The translations under genes were made by a program, and so were the position numbers. The notes beneath the pieces are model-generated. The model was not told the DNA's origin. It saw nothing but the letters and a program-made list of their open reading frames with translations, and did no database searches. A stretch of 64,000 nt of DNA from Aeromonas caviae (lineage in GTDB: Bacteria; Pseudomonadota; Gammaproteobacteria; Enterobacterales; Aeromonadaceae): contig NZ_CDBK01000088.1 in assembly GCF_000819785.1 (NCBI RefSeq), positions 130,064-194,063 on the forward strand, given 5' to 3'. Below are positions 1 through 9,365 of the stretch, piece after piece (the first letter of the stretch is position 1; every line of letters starts with the position of its first letter).

Positions 1-45
1 TCCCGCGTTAATGTGTGCCGGTGCGGCACCAACCAGGTAGCAGCC

Positions 46-426
46 ATGCCTCTACGAGTTCCCAAGGTGTGCAGAGAGCGCACCTGTCACCAGTTGACCA
101 CCGAGCGGCATGGCTACTGCCCAGCCCATATACATCTGCTCGATGGGTGGAAGACGGTGGCCAAAGTCAGCGCCGATGAGCGCGGCTATGACTGGGCGTG
201 GCGCAAGCGACGCAAGCGGATACTGGAGAGGGACAAGTACCTGTGCCAGGTGTGCCTTGCCTTGGGCATCGTGACACCAGCGACTCAGGTCGATCACATC
301 GTCAACAAGGCCGCTGGCGGCACCGATGATGACGATAACTTGCAGAGCATCTGCGACCCTTGCCACGCCACCAAGACGCGGGCAGAGGCGCTGGCAGCCC
401 GCCGGGCGGGGCGGGGTAGGGGGTAG
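46..426 (+). CDS. HNH endonuclease (phage packaging-associated)
   Basis: Small HNH nuclease of 126 residues. The C-terminal half carries two CxxC-type pairs (CQVC and CDPC) and the core VDHI...DDDDNLQSIC...H that forms the beta-beta-alpha metal finger. HNH proteins encoded next to terminase (for example HK97 gp74) bind the terminase and stimulate cos cleavage during DNA packaging; the position directly before terminase fits that role. The ATG at 46 is preferred over an upstream GTG at 13 because AGGTAG precedes it at suitable spacing. The N-terminal third has further cysteines (VCRERTC) that could bind a second metal. Function is by family and position. Confidence 0.88.
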   Translation: MPLRVPKVCRERTCHQLTTERHGYCPAHIHLLDGWKTVAKVSADERGYDWAWRKRRKRILERDKYLCQVCLALGIVTPATQVDHIVNKAAGGTDDDDNLQSICDPCHATKTRAEALAARRAGRGRG

Positions 427-471
427 GGGGGATCAAATCCTCCCAGCTTTGCGACCTCACCACTGCTCCGC

Positions 472-499
472 CCCGCGAAATTTTTATACCCGCGAAATT
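472..499. repeat. CCCGCGAAATT direct repeats; candidate cos/terminase recognition region
   Basis: In the 95-base gap between the HNH gene and terminase small subunit, CCCGCGAAATT occurs at 472-482 and again at 489-499, a 17-base period, followed by an AT-rich tract. cos-type phages with an HNH gene often have their cos site in this interval. That these repeats are terminase binding sites is inference. Confidence 0.35.
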
Positions 500-521
500 A
501 AAAATTTAAATGGAGGGCGCG

Positions 522-1007
522 ATGGCCGGTGCAGCTGCCGTGCCCGGGCGCGGCAGAAAGCCCAAGCCGACCGCACTGAAGCGCCTGGGAGGCAATGCCG
601 GCAAGCGGGCACTGAATAAAGACGAACCCATCTTCACCCCTCTCATCGGGGTCGCCTGCCCTGAGTGGCTGGCAGAGGATCCATGGGCTCCCACGCTGTG
701 GGATATGGTCATCAAAGAACTGTGCGCCGCCGAGGTGCTGTGCATCACCGATCTGCACAACCTGGAGGCGTTCTGCGCCGCTTACTCCCGCTGGCGCAGA
801 GCCGAGATTGAGATCACCAAGCACGGCCTGGTGGTTGAAGGGGCCACTGGTGGTCCAGTCAAGAATCCGGCCTGTACCGTCGCCAACGAATCACTCAAGC
901 AAATGACCACATACGGGGCCATGCTCGGGCTGGACCCTTCCAGCCGCTCGCGCTTGATCGGCGGCAACAAGAAGAAGGGAGGCGGCAACCCGTTCGCTGC
1001 TTTGTAG
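522..1007 (+). CDS. terminase small subunit, P27 family
   Basis: 161-residue protein that should recognise the packaging site and load the large subunit. The N-terminus has the GRGRKPKP basic linker and the LGGNAGKR segment typical of P27-type small terminases, followed by PEWL and a helical oligomerisation region. An ATG at 510 is in frame, but GGAGGG at 512-517 lies just upstream of the ATG at 522, so 522 is chosen. It ends 9 bases before the large subunit gene; the pair forms the packaging motor. Confidence 0.88.
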   Translation: MAGAAAVPGRGRKPKPTALKRLGGNAGKRALNKDEPIFTPLIGVACPEWLAEDPWAPTLWDMVIKELCAAEVLCITDLHNLEAFCAAYSRWRRAEIEITKHGLVVEGATGGPVKNPACTVANESLKQMTTYGAMLGLDPSSRSRLIGGNKKKGGGNPFAAL

Positions 1008-1016
1008 GGATAGACC

Positions 1017-2738
1017 ATGGCCGCACGCAAAAGCTATCCCTACGTCAACGTGGCCAATGGCTACGCCCGCGACATAGTGCGCGGCAAGATCCCTGCCTGC
1101 CGCTATGTGATCCAGGCATGCCAGCGTCATCTCGATGATCTGGCCAAGGAGAAGTCGGCCAAGTTTCGCTACCGCTTCGACAAGGACAAAGCCGAGCGGG
1201 CCGCCAAGTTCGTCCAGCTCATGCCCCACACCAAGGGGGAGTGGGCCTTCAAGCGCCAGACCCTGAACCTTGAGCCGTGGCAGCTGTTCATCATCTGCTG
1301 CGTGTTCGGATGGGTGCGCAAAGGAAGCGGCCTGCGGCGCTTTCGCGAGGTTTACAACGAGATCCCCCGCAAGAATGGTAAGTCGGCGCTCTCCGCCCCG
1401 GTTGGCCTCTACTGCTTCGCGGCGGATAACGAATTTGGCGCCGAGGTTTACTCCGGCGCCACGACAGAGAAACAGGCGTGGGAGGTATTCCGCCCGGCCC
1501 GCCTGATGGCCAAGCGTACCCCGGCGCTGCTCGATCATTACGGCATCGAGGTCAACGCCAGCAACATGAACATCCCTGCTGACGGCGCCCGTTTCGAGCC
1601 GCTGATCGGCAACCCTGGTGACGGCCAGTCACCATCCTGCGCCATCGTGGACGAATACCACGAGCACGACAGCGACGATCTCTATACCACCATGATCACC
1701 GGTATGGGGGCCCGCAAGCAGCCCCTGATGTGGATCATCACCACCGCGGGCTACAACATCGACGTGCCCTGTTACGACAAGCGGCGGGAGGTCATCGAGA
1801 TGCTGGCCGGCACAGTGCCGGACGATGAGCTGTTCGGGATCATCTACACCATCGACGAAGGTGATGACTGGGCAGATCCTGCGGTGCTGGCCAAGGCCAA
1901 CCCCAATATGGGGATCTCGGTCTACTCAGATCACCTGCTGGCGCAGCAGGCCAAGGCAATTAAGTCGGCCCGCTTTGCCAACATCTTCAAGACCAAACAC
2001 CTCAACGTCTGGGTCTCGGCCAAGACGGCGTTCTACAACATGCAGCGCTGGGCGGCCTGCGAGGACAAGAGCCTCACCCTTGAGCAGTTTGCCGGTGACG
2101 AGTGCATTCTCGGCTTCGACCTGGCACGCAAGCTCGACATGAACTCCATGGCGCGGTTGTTCTGGCGCGATATTGACGGCAAGCGCCACTACTACTCGGT
2201 CGCCCCCCGATTCTGGGTGCCGGAAGATACCGTATTCGATAACGATAACCGGCGTCTGGCGGAGCGATACCAGAAGTGGGTCAACCTGGGTGAGCTCAGC
2301 ACCACCGATGGGGCAGAGATCGACTATCGCGAGATCTTCGAAGAGGCCAAAGAGGCCAACCTAACCAATAAGGTGCTGGAGACTCCACTCGACCCGGCAG
2401 GGGCAATTGCCCTGTCTCACTCGCTGGCAGATGAGGGGATGACCCCCATCACCATCACCCAGAACTATCAGAACATGTCCGCCGGGATGAAGGAACTGGA
2501 GGCTGCGATCCAGGCCGGCCGCTTCCACCATGACGGCAACAGCTTGATGACCTGGTGTATCGGCAATGTGATCGGCAAATACCTGCCCGGAAACGATGAC
2601 ATGGTGCGCCCGATCAAGGAGAGCGCGGATCAGAAGATAGACGGCGCGGTGGCGCTGATCATGACCATCGCCCGCGCCATGGTGCCGGATCGCGGCGATG
2701 ACCGCTCCATCTACGAAACCTCGGACGTTTTATGCTGA
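1017..2738 (+). CDS. terminase large subunit (ATPase/nuclease)
   Basis: 573-residue packaging motor of the Terminase_1 type. The ATPase part shows a Walker A-like PRKNGKS near residue 120 and a Walker B motif AIVDEYHEH near residue 212. The C-terminal nuclease part begins with [13 protein letters not shown] near residue 364, whose aspartates would bind metal in the RNase H-like fold. It pumps DNA into the prohead and cuts at the packaging site. The stop codon overlaps the start of the next small gene by 7 bases. Full length for the family, no damage seen. Confidence 0.95.
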   Translation: MAARKSYPYVNVANGYARDIVRGKIPACRYVIQACQRHLDDLAKEKSAKFRYRFDKDKAERAAKFVQLMPHTKGEWAFKRQTLNLEPWQLFIICCVFGWVRKGSGLRRFREVYNEIPRKNGKSALSAPVGLYCFAADNEFGAEVYSGATTEKQAWEVFRPARLMAKRTPALLDHYGIEVNASNMNIPADGARFEPLIGNPGDGQSPSCAIVDEYHEHDSDDLYTTMITGMGARKQPLMWIITTAGYNIDVPCYDKRREVIEMLAGTVPDDELFGIIYTIDEGDDWADPAVLAKANPNMGISVYSDHLLAQQAKAIKSARFANIFKTKHLNVWVSAKTAFYNMQRWAACEDKSLTLEQFAGDECILGFDLARKLDMNSMARLFWRDIDGKRHYYSVAPRFWVPEDTVFDNDNRRLAERYQKWVNLGELSTTDGAEIDYREIFEEAKEANLTNKVLETPLDPAGAIALSHSLADEGMTPITITQNYQNMSAGMKELEAAIQAGRFHHDGNSLMTWCIGNVIGKYLPGNDDMVRPIKESADQKIDGAVALIMTIARAMVPDRGDDRSIYETSDVLC

Positions 2739-2920
2739 CACAACTTTTCATTTTCATCGTGGGCCTGCTGGGGGCTGCGGCGCTGGCCTATGGCGCCAGC
2801 CTCTACGCCCCGCCGCTCGGCTGGATAGTGGGCGGTCTGCTCTGCCTGATCTGGTCATTAATGATGAGTCGAGCAGTGGCTGCCGCCGAGTTCGCCAAAC
2901 GCCACAAGGGGGATAGCTAA
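2732..2920 (+). CDS. small hydrophobic phage protein between terminase and portal
   Basis: 62 residues with two predicted membrane-spanning stretches (about 3-23 and 29-47) and a short basic tail ending KRHKGDS. Its start overlaps the end of terminase and its stop (TAA) overlaps the portal ATG by one base, so it is translationally coupled to both. Small hydrophobic proteins are often found at this point in HK97-like genomes. Function unknown; the tight overlap on both sides supports a real gene. Confidence 0.65.
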   Translation: MLTQLFIFIVGLLGAAALAYGASLYAPPLGWIVGGLLCLIWSLMMSRAVAAAEFAKRHKGDS

Positions 2921-4173
2921 TGTTCCTGCCAATGATGTTCGGCAGCGGGCGCAAGGGCGGCAACTTCAGTCAGTGGATCAGCAGCATGGCGGGTAAGACG
3001 ACCAAGGCCGGAGTGCTGGTAACGCCGGAGACTGCCCTGGCGCAAGGGGTAGTGCGTGCCTGTGTCACCCTGCTGGCCGAGTCCGTGGCGCAGCTCCCCT
3101 GTGAGCTCTACCGTCGAGATGATGACCAGCGGCTGCGTGCAACTGACCACCCGCTGTACGACCTCATCCATAACCAGCCGAACCAGAAAGACACAGCGTT
3201 TGAATTCAATGAGCAGCGCATGGGCCACCTGGGCCTGCGTGGCAACAGTTACAGCTTGATCGACCGGGATGGGCGAGGCTTCATCACCGAGCTCATTCCC
3301 ATCAACCCGGACAAGGTAGCTGTGCTCAAGGGGCCGGATGGGTTGCCCTATTACCAGTTGCTGGATGGCAGCAACCAGATCTTGCCGATGCGGATGGTGC
3401 ACCACGTCAAGGCGTTCAGTCTTGACGGCTACCTGGGGCTGTCACCAATCCAGACCAACCCTGACACCATCGGACTTGCGATGGCGGTGGATGAGCATGC
3501 GGGAAGGGTGTTTGCCAATGGCACGACTCTCTCGGGCGTCATCGAGAGCCCGAAGGATGGAGCCAAGTTTGACACACAGGCCAAGGTGGATGCGTTCCTC
3601 GGCAAGTTTGTAGAGCGCCACTCTGGGCTGCGCAACGCCTTCTCAGTCGCATTACTGCAGGAGGGGATGCAGTACAAGCAGCTCGCCATGAACAACGAGC
3701 AGGCGCAGCTGCTGGAGTCCCGCAAGTATGGCGCAAACGAGATCTGCCGGCTCTACAAGGTGCCGCCGCACATGATCGGCGAACTGGAGCGGGCGACCAA
3801 CAACAACATCGAGCACCAGGGGCTGCAGTTTGTCATCTACACCCTGCTGGCCTGGGTCAAGCGGATCGAAGGCGCCATGATGCGCGACCTGCTGTTACCA
3901 GCGGAGCGCAAGAACCTCTACATCGAGTTCAACGTCTCCGGGTTGCTACGGGCAGATCAGAAGTCCCGCTACGAGGCCTATGCCCTCGGTCGCCAGTGGG
4001 GCTGGATGAGTGTCAACGATATCCGCCGGCTGGAGAACCTACCGCCGGTAGCAGGTGGAGATATCTACCTGACTCCGCTCAACATGGTGAGCACCGGCTC
4101 CCTCCCGCCAGGCATCACCAAAGCCAGCGCCGAACAACTCAACGATATCGAGGCCATCCTATGCCGAAGCTGA
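2920..4173 (+). CDS. portal protein, HK97 family
   Basis: 417 residues, normal length for HK97-family portals. The dodecameric portal forms the DNA entry vertex and binds terminase. Typical landmarks: VVRACVTLLAESVAQLP near the N-terminus, the central LGLSPI region, and EICRLYKVPPHMIG near residue 275, which is a strong family signature. Its 3' end overlaps the start of the protease gene (4161) by 13 bases. Confidence 0.95.
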   Translation: MFLPMMFGSGRKGGNFSQWISSMAGKTTKAGVLVTPETALAQGVVRACVTLLAESVAQLPCELYRRDDDQRLRATDHPLYDLIHNQPNQKDTAFEFNEQRMGHLGLRGNSYSLIDRDGRGFITELIPINPDKVAVLKGPDGLPYYQLLDGSNQILPMRMVHHVKAFSLDGYLGLSPIQTNPDTIGLAMAVDEHAGRVFANGTTLSGVIESPKDGAKFDTQAKVDAFLGKFVERHSGLRNAFSVALLQEGMQYKQLAMNNEQAQLLESRKYGANEICRLYKVPPHMIGELERATNNNIEHQGLQFVIYTLLAWVKRIEGAMMRDLLLPAERKNLYIEFNVSGLLRADQKSRYEAYALGRQWGWMSVNDIRRLENLPPVAGGDIYLTPLNMVSTGSLPPGITKASAEQLNDIEAILCRS

Positions 4174-5096
4174 TCAATTACCCCCATCTGGCCAGCATGG
4201 CGTTTGGCCAACCACTCTATGCCACTCAGGATGTTCTGGCTGGAGTGAAGAGCCTGCTGCTACCACGCATGCTGGGCAACCATCGAGACATCATGGCGGC
4301 CGACGAGTTGCCGGACGGGTTCGAGCCTGCTCCGCTGGAGGCCAAGGGCGAGTTCAAGAACCGCATCGGCGGGCTGGCTGTGATCCCTGTACACGGCATC
4401 CTGATGGCGCGGCGTGGTCACATCGATGCCACCTGCACCGAGCTGACCAGCTACGAGTGGGTGAGGATGCAGATCGCCACCGCGCTGGCTGACGAACGGG
4501 TCAAGGAGATCGTGCTCGACATCAACTCTGGCGGCGGCATGGCGGTGGGCTGCAAGGAGCTGGCGGAATACATCTATTCCAAGCGCAGCGTCAAACCGAT
4601 TACCGCCCTGGTCAATTTCGCCGCCTACTCGGCCGCCTACTTCATCGCTGCTGCTTGCACCAGGGTGGTGGTGAGCGAGACCGGCGGCTGCGGCTCGGTG
4701 GGCGTCATCATGGAGCACATGGAGGTAAGCAAGTGGGAGCAAGAGGTGGGGCTTACCTTCACCACCTTCTACCGCGGCGAGCGCAAGAAAGACGGCACCC
4801 CGCACGAGCCTCTCTCCGAGGGGGCGATGGCCGCCATTGACCACCGGATGGATCAGGCCTACGAGCTGTTCGTGAGTTCGGTCGCTCGATATCGCAGCTT
4901 GTCAGCAGAGCAAGTGCAGGCCACTGAAGCTGCCCTCTTCAGCGGCAGTGAAGCCGTGGCCAACGGCCTAGCAGACGAACTGGCCAATCCCCAGGATTAT
5001 CTCAACGCCCTTGCCGCCAGCGTGGCCAACCAGGGTAAACCTCAACAGTCCGTAGGCCTGCGGGCCAGGGCCATCGAATTGCAGAACCAGCTCTAG
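4161..5096 (+). CDS. S49-family (SppA/protease C-like) prohead maturation protease
   Basis: 311 residues with the S49 serine-protease fold. It has the PVHGIL strand, LDINSGGG turn, the Ser within NFAAYSAAYFIAAAC that matches the nucleophile helix, GGCGSVGVI, and the downstream Lys region YRGERKKDG that would complete a Ser/Lys dyad. It should cleave the scaffold/delta domain during prohead maturation. The ATG at 4161 is chosen because it gives an N-terminus typical of the family; a longer in-frame extension to 3996 lies inside the portal gene. There is no separate scaffold gene, so the capsid N-terminus probably serves as scaffold. Confidence 0.9.
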   Translation: MPKLINYPHLASMAFGQPLYATQDVLAGVKSLLLPRMLGNHRDIMAADELPDGFEPAPLEAKGEFKNRIGGLAVIPVHGILMARRGHIDATCTELTSYEWVRMQIATALADERVKEIVLDINSGGGMAVGCKELAEYIYSKRSVKPITALVNFAAYSAAYFIAAACTRVVVSETGGCGSVGVIMEHMEVSKWEQEVGLTFTTFYRGERKKDGTPHEPLSEGAMAAIDHRMDQAYELFVSSVARYRSLSAEQVQATEAALFSGSEAVANGLADELANPQDYLNALAASVANQGKPQQSVGLRARAIELQNQL

Positions 5097-5120
5097 CCCT
5101 GCGGCGGAGCCCATCCCAAT

Positions 5121-5143
5121 AAGCCCCTTTTGGGGCTTTTTTT
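5121..5143 (+). terminator. Rho-independent terminator between protease and capsid genes
   Basis: AAGCCCC and GGGGCTT pair across a TTTT loop and are followed by seven T residues. It sits between the protease stop and the capsid ribosome-binding site, in the middle of the late operon. Confidence 0.8.
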
Positions 5144-5164
5144 ATACCCAAAGGAAACCACTCG

Positions 5165-6454
5165 ATGAAAACTATCGAAACCCTCCGCCGCGAGCGTGGC
5201 GAAATCGTCGCCCAGATCACCGTCCTGGCTGATATCGAAAAGCAGGGCGGGACTCTGAGTGCTGAGCAGTTGGCCGAGTTCACTTCACTCGAGAGCAAAG
5301 TCGCGGAAATCAGTGCCCAGATCACCCGACTGGAAACTGCAGAGCGGCTGGCAGCTCAGCAGGCAGTGCCAGTCACGGCCTCTGCATCAATGATTGGCTC
5401 GCCTGCCGTTCATGTGAAGCAGGAGCTGAAGCAGTACCCCGGTGCTGGCATGGCTCGTATCGCCATGGCCATTGCTGCAGGCGAGGGGGACATGGAGCTG
5501 GCAGAGCAGTTTGCCGCCAACGAGATTGGTGATGCCGGGATTGCCATGGCTATCAGCACCGCGGCTGGTTCCGGCGGTGCTCTCATCCCTGAGAACCTGC
5601 ACTCCGAGGTGATCGAGTTGCTGCGCCCCCGCACCATCGTTCGCAAACTCGGGGCCCGGCCGGTGCCGCTGCCCAACGGCAATCTGAGCATGCCGCGCAT
5701 GTCCGGTGGGGCCACCTCCAGCTACGTGGGGGAAGGCGTTGATGCCAAGGCTACCGGTGGCAGCTTCGATGACGTGAAGCTGGCGGCCAAGACCATGATC
5801 ACCCTGGTGCCGATTAGCAACCAGCTGATCGGGCGTGCCGGGTACAACGTCGAACAGCTGGTGCTGGGTGACATGCTCGCGGCCATGGGCGGTCGTGAAG
5901 ACAAGGCGTTCCTGCGCGATGACGGCAGCAACAATACCCCGATCGGCTTCAAGAAAGTGGCCACCGACGCGGGCCGTACTGTTGCCTGGACCGGCACGGC
6001 GGATCTGGACACCATCGATGCTTACCTCGACTTGCTCATCCTGAAACTGATGAGCTCCGACTCCATGATGATCAACCCGGGTTGGGGCATGAGCCCGCGC
6101 TCCTGGATGAAGCTGTTTGGCCTGCGCGATGGCAACGGTAATAAGGTCTATCCGGAAATGGCCCAAGGCCTGCTGAAGGGCTACCCGGTTGCCCATACCA
6201 ACACCATCCCGGTGAACCTCGGCGCGGGTACCAACCAGACCGAGATCTACTTCGCCGACTGGAACGACGTGGTGATCGGCGAGCAGGACAACATGACCAT
6301 CGACTTCAGCCGCGAAGCCACCTATGTGGATGCTGCCGGCGAGCTGGTCAGCTCCTTTGCCCGCAACCAGTCCCTGATCCGTCTGGTCGGTAACCACGAC
6401 GTGGGCTTCCGTCACGTAGAGGGGCTGGTGCTGGGGACTGCCGTTACCTGGTAA
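5165..6454 (+). CDS. major capsid protein, HK97 family
   Basis: 429 residues. Residues 1 to about 60 are a charged coiled coil resembling the HK97 delta (scaffold) domain, followed by a linker and the HK97 fold (AISTAAGSGGALIPENLHSE..., P-domain and A-loop regions). RBS AAAGGAAACC lies just before the ATG. The mature protein forms the icosahedral shell after the S49 protease removes the delta domain. Length and domain order are normal. Confidence 0.93.
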   Translation: MKTIETLRRERGEIVAQITVLADIEKQGGTLSAEQLAEFTSLESKVAEISAQITRLETAERLAAQQAVPVTASASMIGSPAVHVKQELKQYPGAGMARIAMAIAAGEGDMELAEQFAANEIGDAGIAMAISTAAGSGGALIPENLHSEVIELLRPRTIVRKLGARPVPLPNGNLSMPRMSGGATSSYVGEGVDAKATGGSFDDVKLAAKTMITLVPISNQLIGRAGYNVEQLVLGDMLAAMGGREDKAFLRDDGSNNTPIGFKKVATDAGRTVAWTGTADLDTIDAYLDLLILKLMSSDSMMINPGWGMSPRSWMKLFGLRDGNGNKVYPEMAQGLLKGYPVAHTNTIPVNLGAGTNQTEIYFADWNDVVIGEQDNMTIDFSREATYVDAAGELVSSFARNQSLIRLVGNHDVGFRHVEGLVLGTAVTW

Positions 6455-6520
6455 ACCCTGCCATGGGGCTGCTTCGCGGCCCCTTCCATTTCCCTATCAA
6501 GACCGTTCAGGAGAGCCATC

Positions 6521-6694
6521 ATGGCCAAACCAGACAAGGCGGGGAGCGAACCCACCGTAATGCTTATCAAGGTGATCCGCCCCTTCAAGAACTACAGCCC
6601 CGGCGACATCACCGGATTTGACGCAGCCAAGGCGCAGGCCTTGATCGACGGTGGCGTGGCTGAGGCCTACACCGCAGCCGAGGGTGAGGAGTAA
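6521..6694 (+). CDS. small phage head-region protein
   Basis: 57 residues, preceded by AGGAGA at good spacing and followed two bases later by the connector gene. The middle (IKVIRPFKNYSPGDITGFDAA) resembles the short beta-hairpin proteins often encoded right after HK97-type capsids. No enzymatic motif. The function is not known; position suggests a role in head or neck assembly. Confidence 0.65.
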   Translation: MAKPDKAGSEPTVMLIKVIRPFKNYSPGDITGFDAAKAQALIDGGVAEAYTAAEGEE

Positions 6695-6696
6695 AC

Positions 6697-7008
6697 ATGT
6701 TGCTGATCACCGTGGTTGAAGCCAAGGCTCAGTGCCGAATCGAACCGGAGATGACCGACGAAGATGCGCTTCTGACCGGTTTGATTGAAGCGGCGATCAG
6801 CCACATCCAGTCCGACATCAACAAGCCGCTGGTGGCAGCAGGGGAGGAGGGACAGCCCCTCACTCCTGCGCTCAAGCTGGCGGCCTTGCTACTGATCGGT
6901 CATTGGTACACCAACCGGGAGGCCGTGGTGACGGGCACCATTGCCACGACTCTGCCGCTGGCGTATGACTCGCTGATCCACCCCTACCGTGACATCGTGG
7001 TGGGCTAG
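6697..7008 (+). CDS. head-tail connector (gp6-like adaptor)
   Basis: 103 residues, mostly helical, with the pattern EDALLTGLIEAAISHIQSDI and ALLLIGHWYTNRE characteristic of gp6-like connector proteins that form a ring under the portal. It lies in the expected position after the capsid. No catalytic residues are expected. Confidence 0.85.
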   Translation: MLLITVVEAKAQCRIEPEMTDEDALLTGLIEAAISHIQSDINKPLVAAGEEGQPLTPALKLAALLLIGHWYTNREAVVTGTIATTLPLAYDSLIHPYRDIVVG

Positions 7009-7016
7009 GGGGACGC

Positions 7017-7556
7017 ATGCTTAAAAGTGGCGAACTCGACACCCGGCTGACGCGCTTTGGCGCCGCAACCGGCACGCCCCCAGAATGGCCGCTGCTTGGC
7101 AAACTGTGGGCGAAGATCATTGACCCGAAGGCGGCAGGTCGCGAGGCCCAGGCCAGTATCTATGCAACCGGTTCGACTTTGATCACGGTGCGGGCTCGGG
7201 GCGATATCCTGCCCGGGCAGTTGCTGAAGGGAAATGCCTGCTGGTACTTGATCGAAGACACCGCCAGCGAGCCTGGCGCCTTGCAGATCTCGGCCCGCAA
7301 GCTCTCCGGCGAGCCAGCGACCTACACCCCGAAGCAGGGGGATCCTTATCCGGTCACCGCCTTCTTGGCGGCTGAGAACGTGATGGTGGGGGCCCGCAGC
7401 GAACCGCGACACCAGATAGACCTGATCCTGCCTGAACTCGTCCCCCCCTTTGCACGACAGGGTGACCAGATCACCTTGCGGGGACGGCAATATCGTATCG
7501 ATGGGCTGATTGAGGGCAGTGACAACGGCACCACGCTCCGAGTTATGGTGGTCTGA
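7017..7556 (+). CDS. head closure / head-tail joining protein
   Basis: 179 residues, predicted mostly beta. The stretch KIIDPKAAGREAQASIYATG and a later DQITLRGRQYRIDGL look like the strands of head-tail joining (stopper) proteins. The protein is longer than the usual 100-120 residue stopper, and the second half (from about residue 115) could be a second beta domain. The stop codon overlaps the start of the next gene (TGATG). Assignment is by position and weak sequence pattern. Confidence 0.6.
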   Translation: MLKSGELDTRLTRFGAATGTPPEWPLLGKLWAKIIDPKAAGREAQASIYATGSTLITVRARGDILPGQLLKGNACWYLIEDTASEPGALQISARKLSGEPATYTPKQGDPYPVTAFLAAENVMVGARSEPRHQIDLILPELVPPFARQGDQITLRGRQYRIDGLIEGSDNGTTLRVMVV

Positions 7557-8113
7557 TGCCGGGCGGACTTAGCCGCAAGCGCAGGGCCAGGGCGATCAAC
7601 GTCACCGGCCTGAGCGAGAGTATTGATGCATTCAAGGCGCTCCCTGCCACGATCCGCAAGCAGCTGGTGGCCGTGGTCAATGAAGTGGCTTCCAACACCC
7701 GTGGTGACATCGTGAACCGGATCTCAGCGGATGGTTTCAATACAGCCTCGGTCAGGGCGCGGATCCGGCTCGACAAGGCGAACGCCAGCAACGACGTTGC
7801 CACTATCAGCCTGGACCTGAAGAAGATCCCGTTCAGCCGAGTCAAATTTGCCAGTCAGCGTACCGATGGTACCGGCACCCGGGCCAGCGTCTGGGTGCTG
7901 CGGGGCGGCAAGCGAGTGCAGGTCTACGGCTTTATCAACCCCTACGGCAAGAAGCGACGCCCGATGATCCGCTATGCGAAAGCCGGTAAGCCTCGGCTGG
8001 TGATGGCGGGTGGTGTGGGCCTGCGGGGCTGGTGGAACGACATCATCACCGAGCAGTTCCTCGATGAGCTGCAAGCCAACCTTGCCAGCACCTTCAGCAG
8101 GAGAGTGACATGA
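7556..8113 (+). CDS. HK97 gp10-like neck/minor tail protein
   Basis: 185 residues with a helical first part (LSESIDAFKALPATIRKQL) and a beta-rich basic second part, matching the HK97-gp10 / virion morphogenesis type. It connects the neck to the tail or helps complete the tail. The start overlaps the previous stop by one base and the stop overlaps the next start by four (ATGA), so the neck genes are translationally coupled. Confidence 0.75.
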   Translation: MPGGLSRKRRARAINVTGLSESIDAFKALPATIRKQLVAVVNEVASNTRGDIVNRISADGFNTASVRARIRLDKANASNDVATISLDLKKIPFSRVKFASQRTDGTGTRASVWVLRGGKRVQVYGFINPYGKKRRPMIRYAKAGKPRLVMAGGVGLRGWWNDIITEQFLDELQANLASTFSRRVT

Positions 8114-8532
8114 ACGAAGCGACCGTCATCATCGATGCGCTGCTGGCCAAATTGCGCAGCGTGCCAGCACTGTCGCCAGAAGACAGGGTATGCGACAGCG
8201 ACCCGCAGATCGACCAGCACACCCCGCTGCCGCTGGCCCATTTTCGGGAACTGACCGAGGGTAAACCGGACCGCCGGGGGCGGGAGTGGAAGCGCACCCG
8301 CAACATTCAGGTGGACCTCTATCAGTCCGTGAGTGACGGGCGGGCAGGGCGTGACCAGTTGCTGTCCGAGGTGCTGGCGGCGCTGGTGCCCTCGACGGCG
8401 GGGATCCCCCTGCCTGGCACGACGCTGCTCGCTATCTCTGTTGGCACCATCAATCTGGAACCCGAAGAAATCGGCAGCGACACCCTGCTGACCTCCATCC
8501 AATTCAGCCTCACTTACACCGCCAGCCTCTAG
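8110..8532 (+). CDS. tail terminator protein
   Basis: 140 residues in the position of gpU-like tail terminators. It has an N-terminal helix followed by alternating strands (REWKRTRNIQVDLYQS) and a C-terminal QFSLTYTASL strand, consistent with the alpha/beta terminator fold that caps the tail tube and joins it to the head. Sequence similarity to named members cannot be tested here. Confidence 0.7.
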   Translation: MNEATVIIDALLAKLRSVPALSPEDRVCDSDPQIDQHTPLPLAHFRELTEGKPDRRGREWKRTRNIQVDLYQSVSDGRAGRDQLLSEVLAALVPSTAGIPLPGTTLLAISVGTINLEPEEIGSDTLLTSIQFSLTYTASL

Positions 8533-8571
8533 GTTGGCACCACCATCTGGATACCATAGGAGCATCCAAGC

Positions 8572-9321
8572 ATGTCATTTACCGACAAAGGCCTGCTGCT
8601 GGCCGGTGATGTCTACATCGCCGAAATCACCAATGGCGTGAAAGGGCCCCTGATTGGACCCATCAACGTCAACGAGATCACCGTCACCCCGCCGACCACC
8701 GAGGAGAAGTCGCGCATCTCCAAGAAGCGCAGCACCTTCGGGCAAGCGCTGGACTCGGTCCAACTGCCGAAAGACCCGGCCAAGCTCTCCCTGAAATGGG
8801 ACTCCATGACCAAGCAACTGCTGGCCGATGCCATCGCCGGCAAGCAGGTGGCCTTCACCCAGACCGAGGCCGCGGTCGTGGATGAACCTGTGACCCTCAG
8901 TAAAGAGGGATGGGTCGAGTTGGGCAACGCCTACATCAAGCCCGGCACCATCGTCGTGAAACTCGCCAGCGGCAGCACCACGCTGGTGCTCGACACCGAT
9001 TACAAGGTGAATGGCAACATGGTGATGGCGCTGAACGACACGGCGGCTGTCGCTTGCAAGGTGAGCTACACCAAGGCGGCCGTGACCGGCACCACTTACA
9101 CCGGCACCACCGAGACTCTCAAGCCGCGCTACTTCCTGATCGACGGCGAGAACCTGGCCAACCCCGGCCAGCGGGTGCGCGTCACCATCGATCAGGCCAT
9201 GCTGGCCGCACAGGGCGCCCTGGCGCTGATGAGTGGCGAGTTTATGGAAGGGGAACTGGAAGGCTCGCTGGTCACCCAGCCCGGCAAGTCCGAGCCGTAT
9301 CGGATGGAGATCCTTAACTGA
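8572..9321 (+). CDS. major tail tube protein
   Basis: 249 residues with RBS AGGAGC upstream. The N-terminus (GDVYIAEITNG) and the long series of beta strands through VTPPTTEEKSRIS and GWVELGNAYI match siphophage tail tube proteins. It polymerises in hexameric rings to form the tail shaft. In most relatives the next genes are two tail-assembly chaperones joined by frameshifting; here the next gene is an unrelated AT-rich membrane protein. Confidence 0.82.
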   Translation: MSFTDKGLLLAGDVYIAEITNGVKGPLIGPINVNEITVTPPTTEEKSRISKKRSTFGQALDSVQLPKDPAKLSLKWDSMTKQLLADAIAGKQVAFTQTEAAVVDEPVTLSKEGWVELGNAYIKPGTIVVKLASGSTTLVLDTDYKVNGNMVMALNDTAAVACKVSYTKAAVTGTTYTGTTETLKPRYFLIDGENLANPGQRVRVTIDQAMLAAQGALALMSGEFMEGELEGSLVTQPGKSEPYRMEILN

Positions 9322-9329
9322 AGATATCT

Positions 9330-9360
9330 AGCTGAGTCTCAGTTACGCCGAGACTCAGCT
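9330..9360. repeat. perfect 11-base inverted repeat after tail tube gene
   Basis: AGCTGAGTCTC (9330-9340) and GAGACTCAGCT (9350-9360) are exact complements around a 9-base loop. There is no T-run after it, so it may be a weak terminator, an RNA processing site or an operator for the accessory gene that follows. Confidence 0.6.
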
Positions 9361-9365
9361 CCGAA

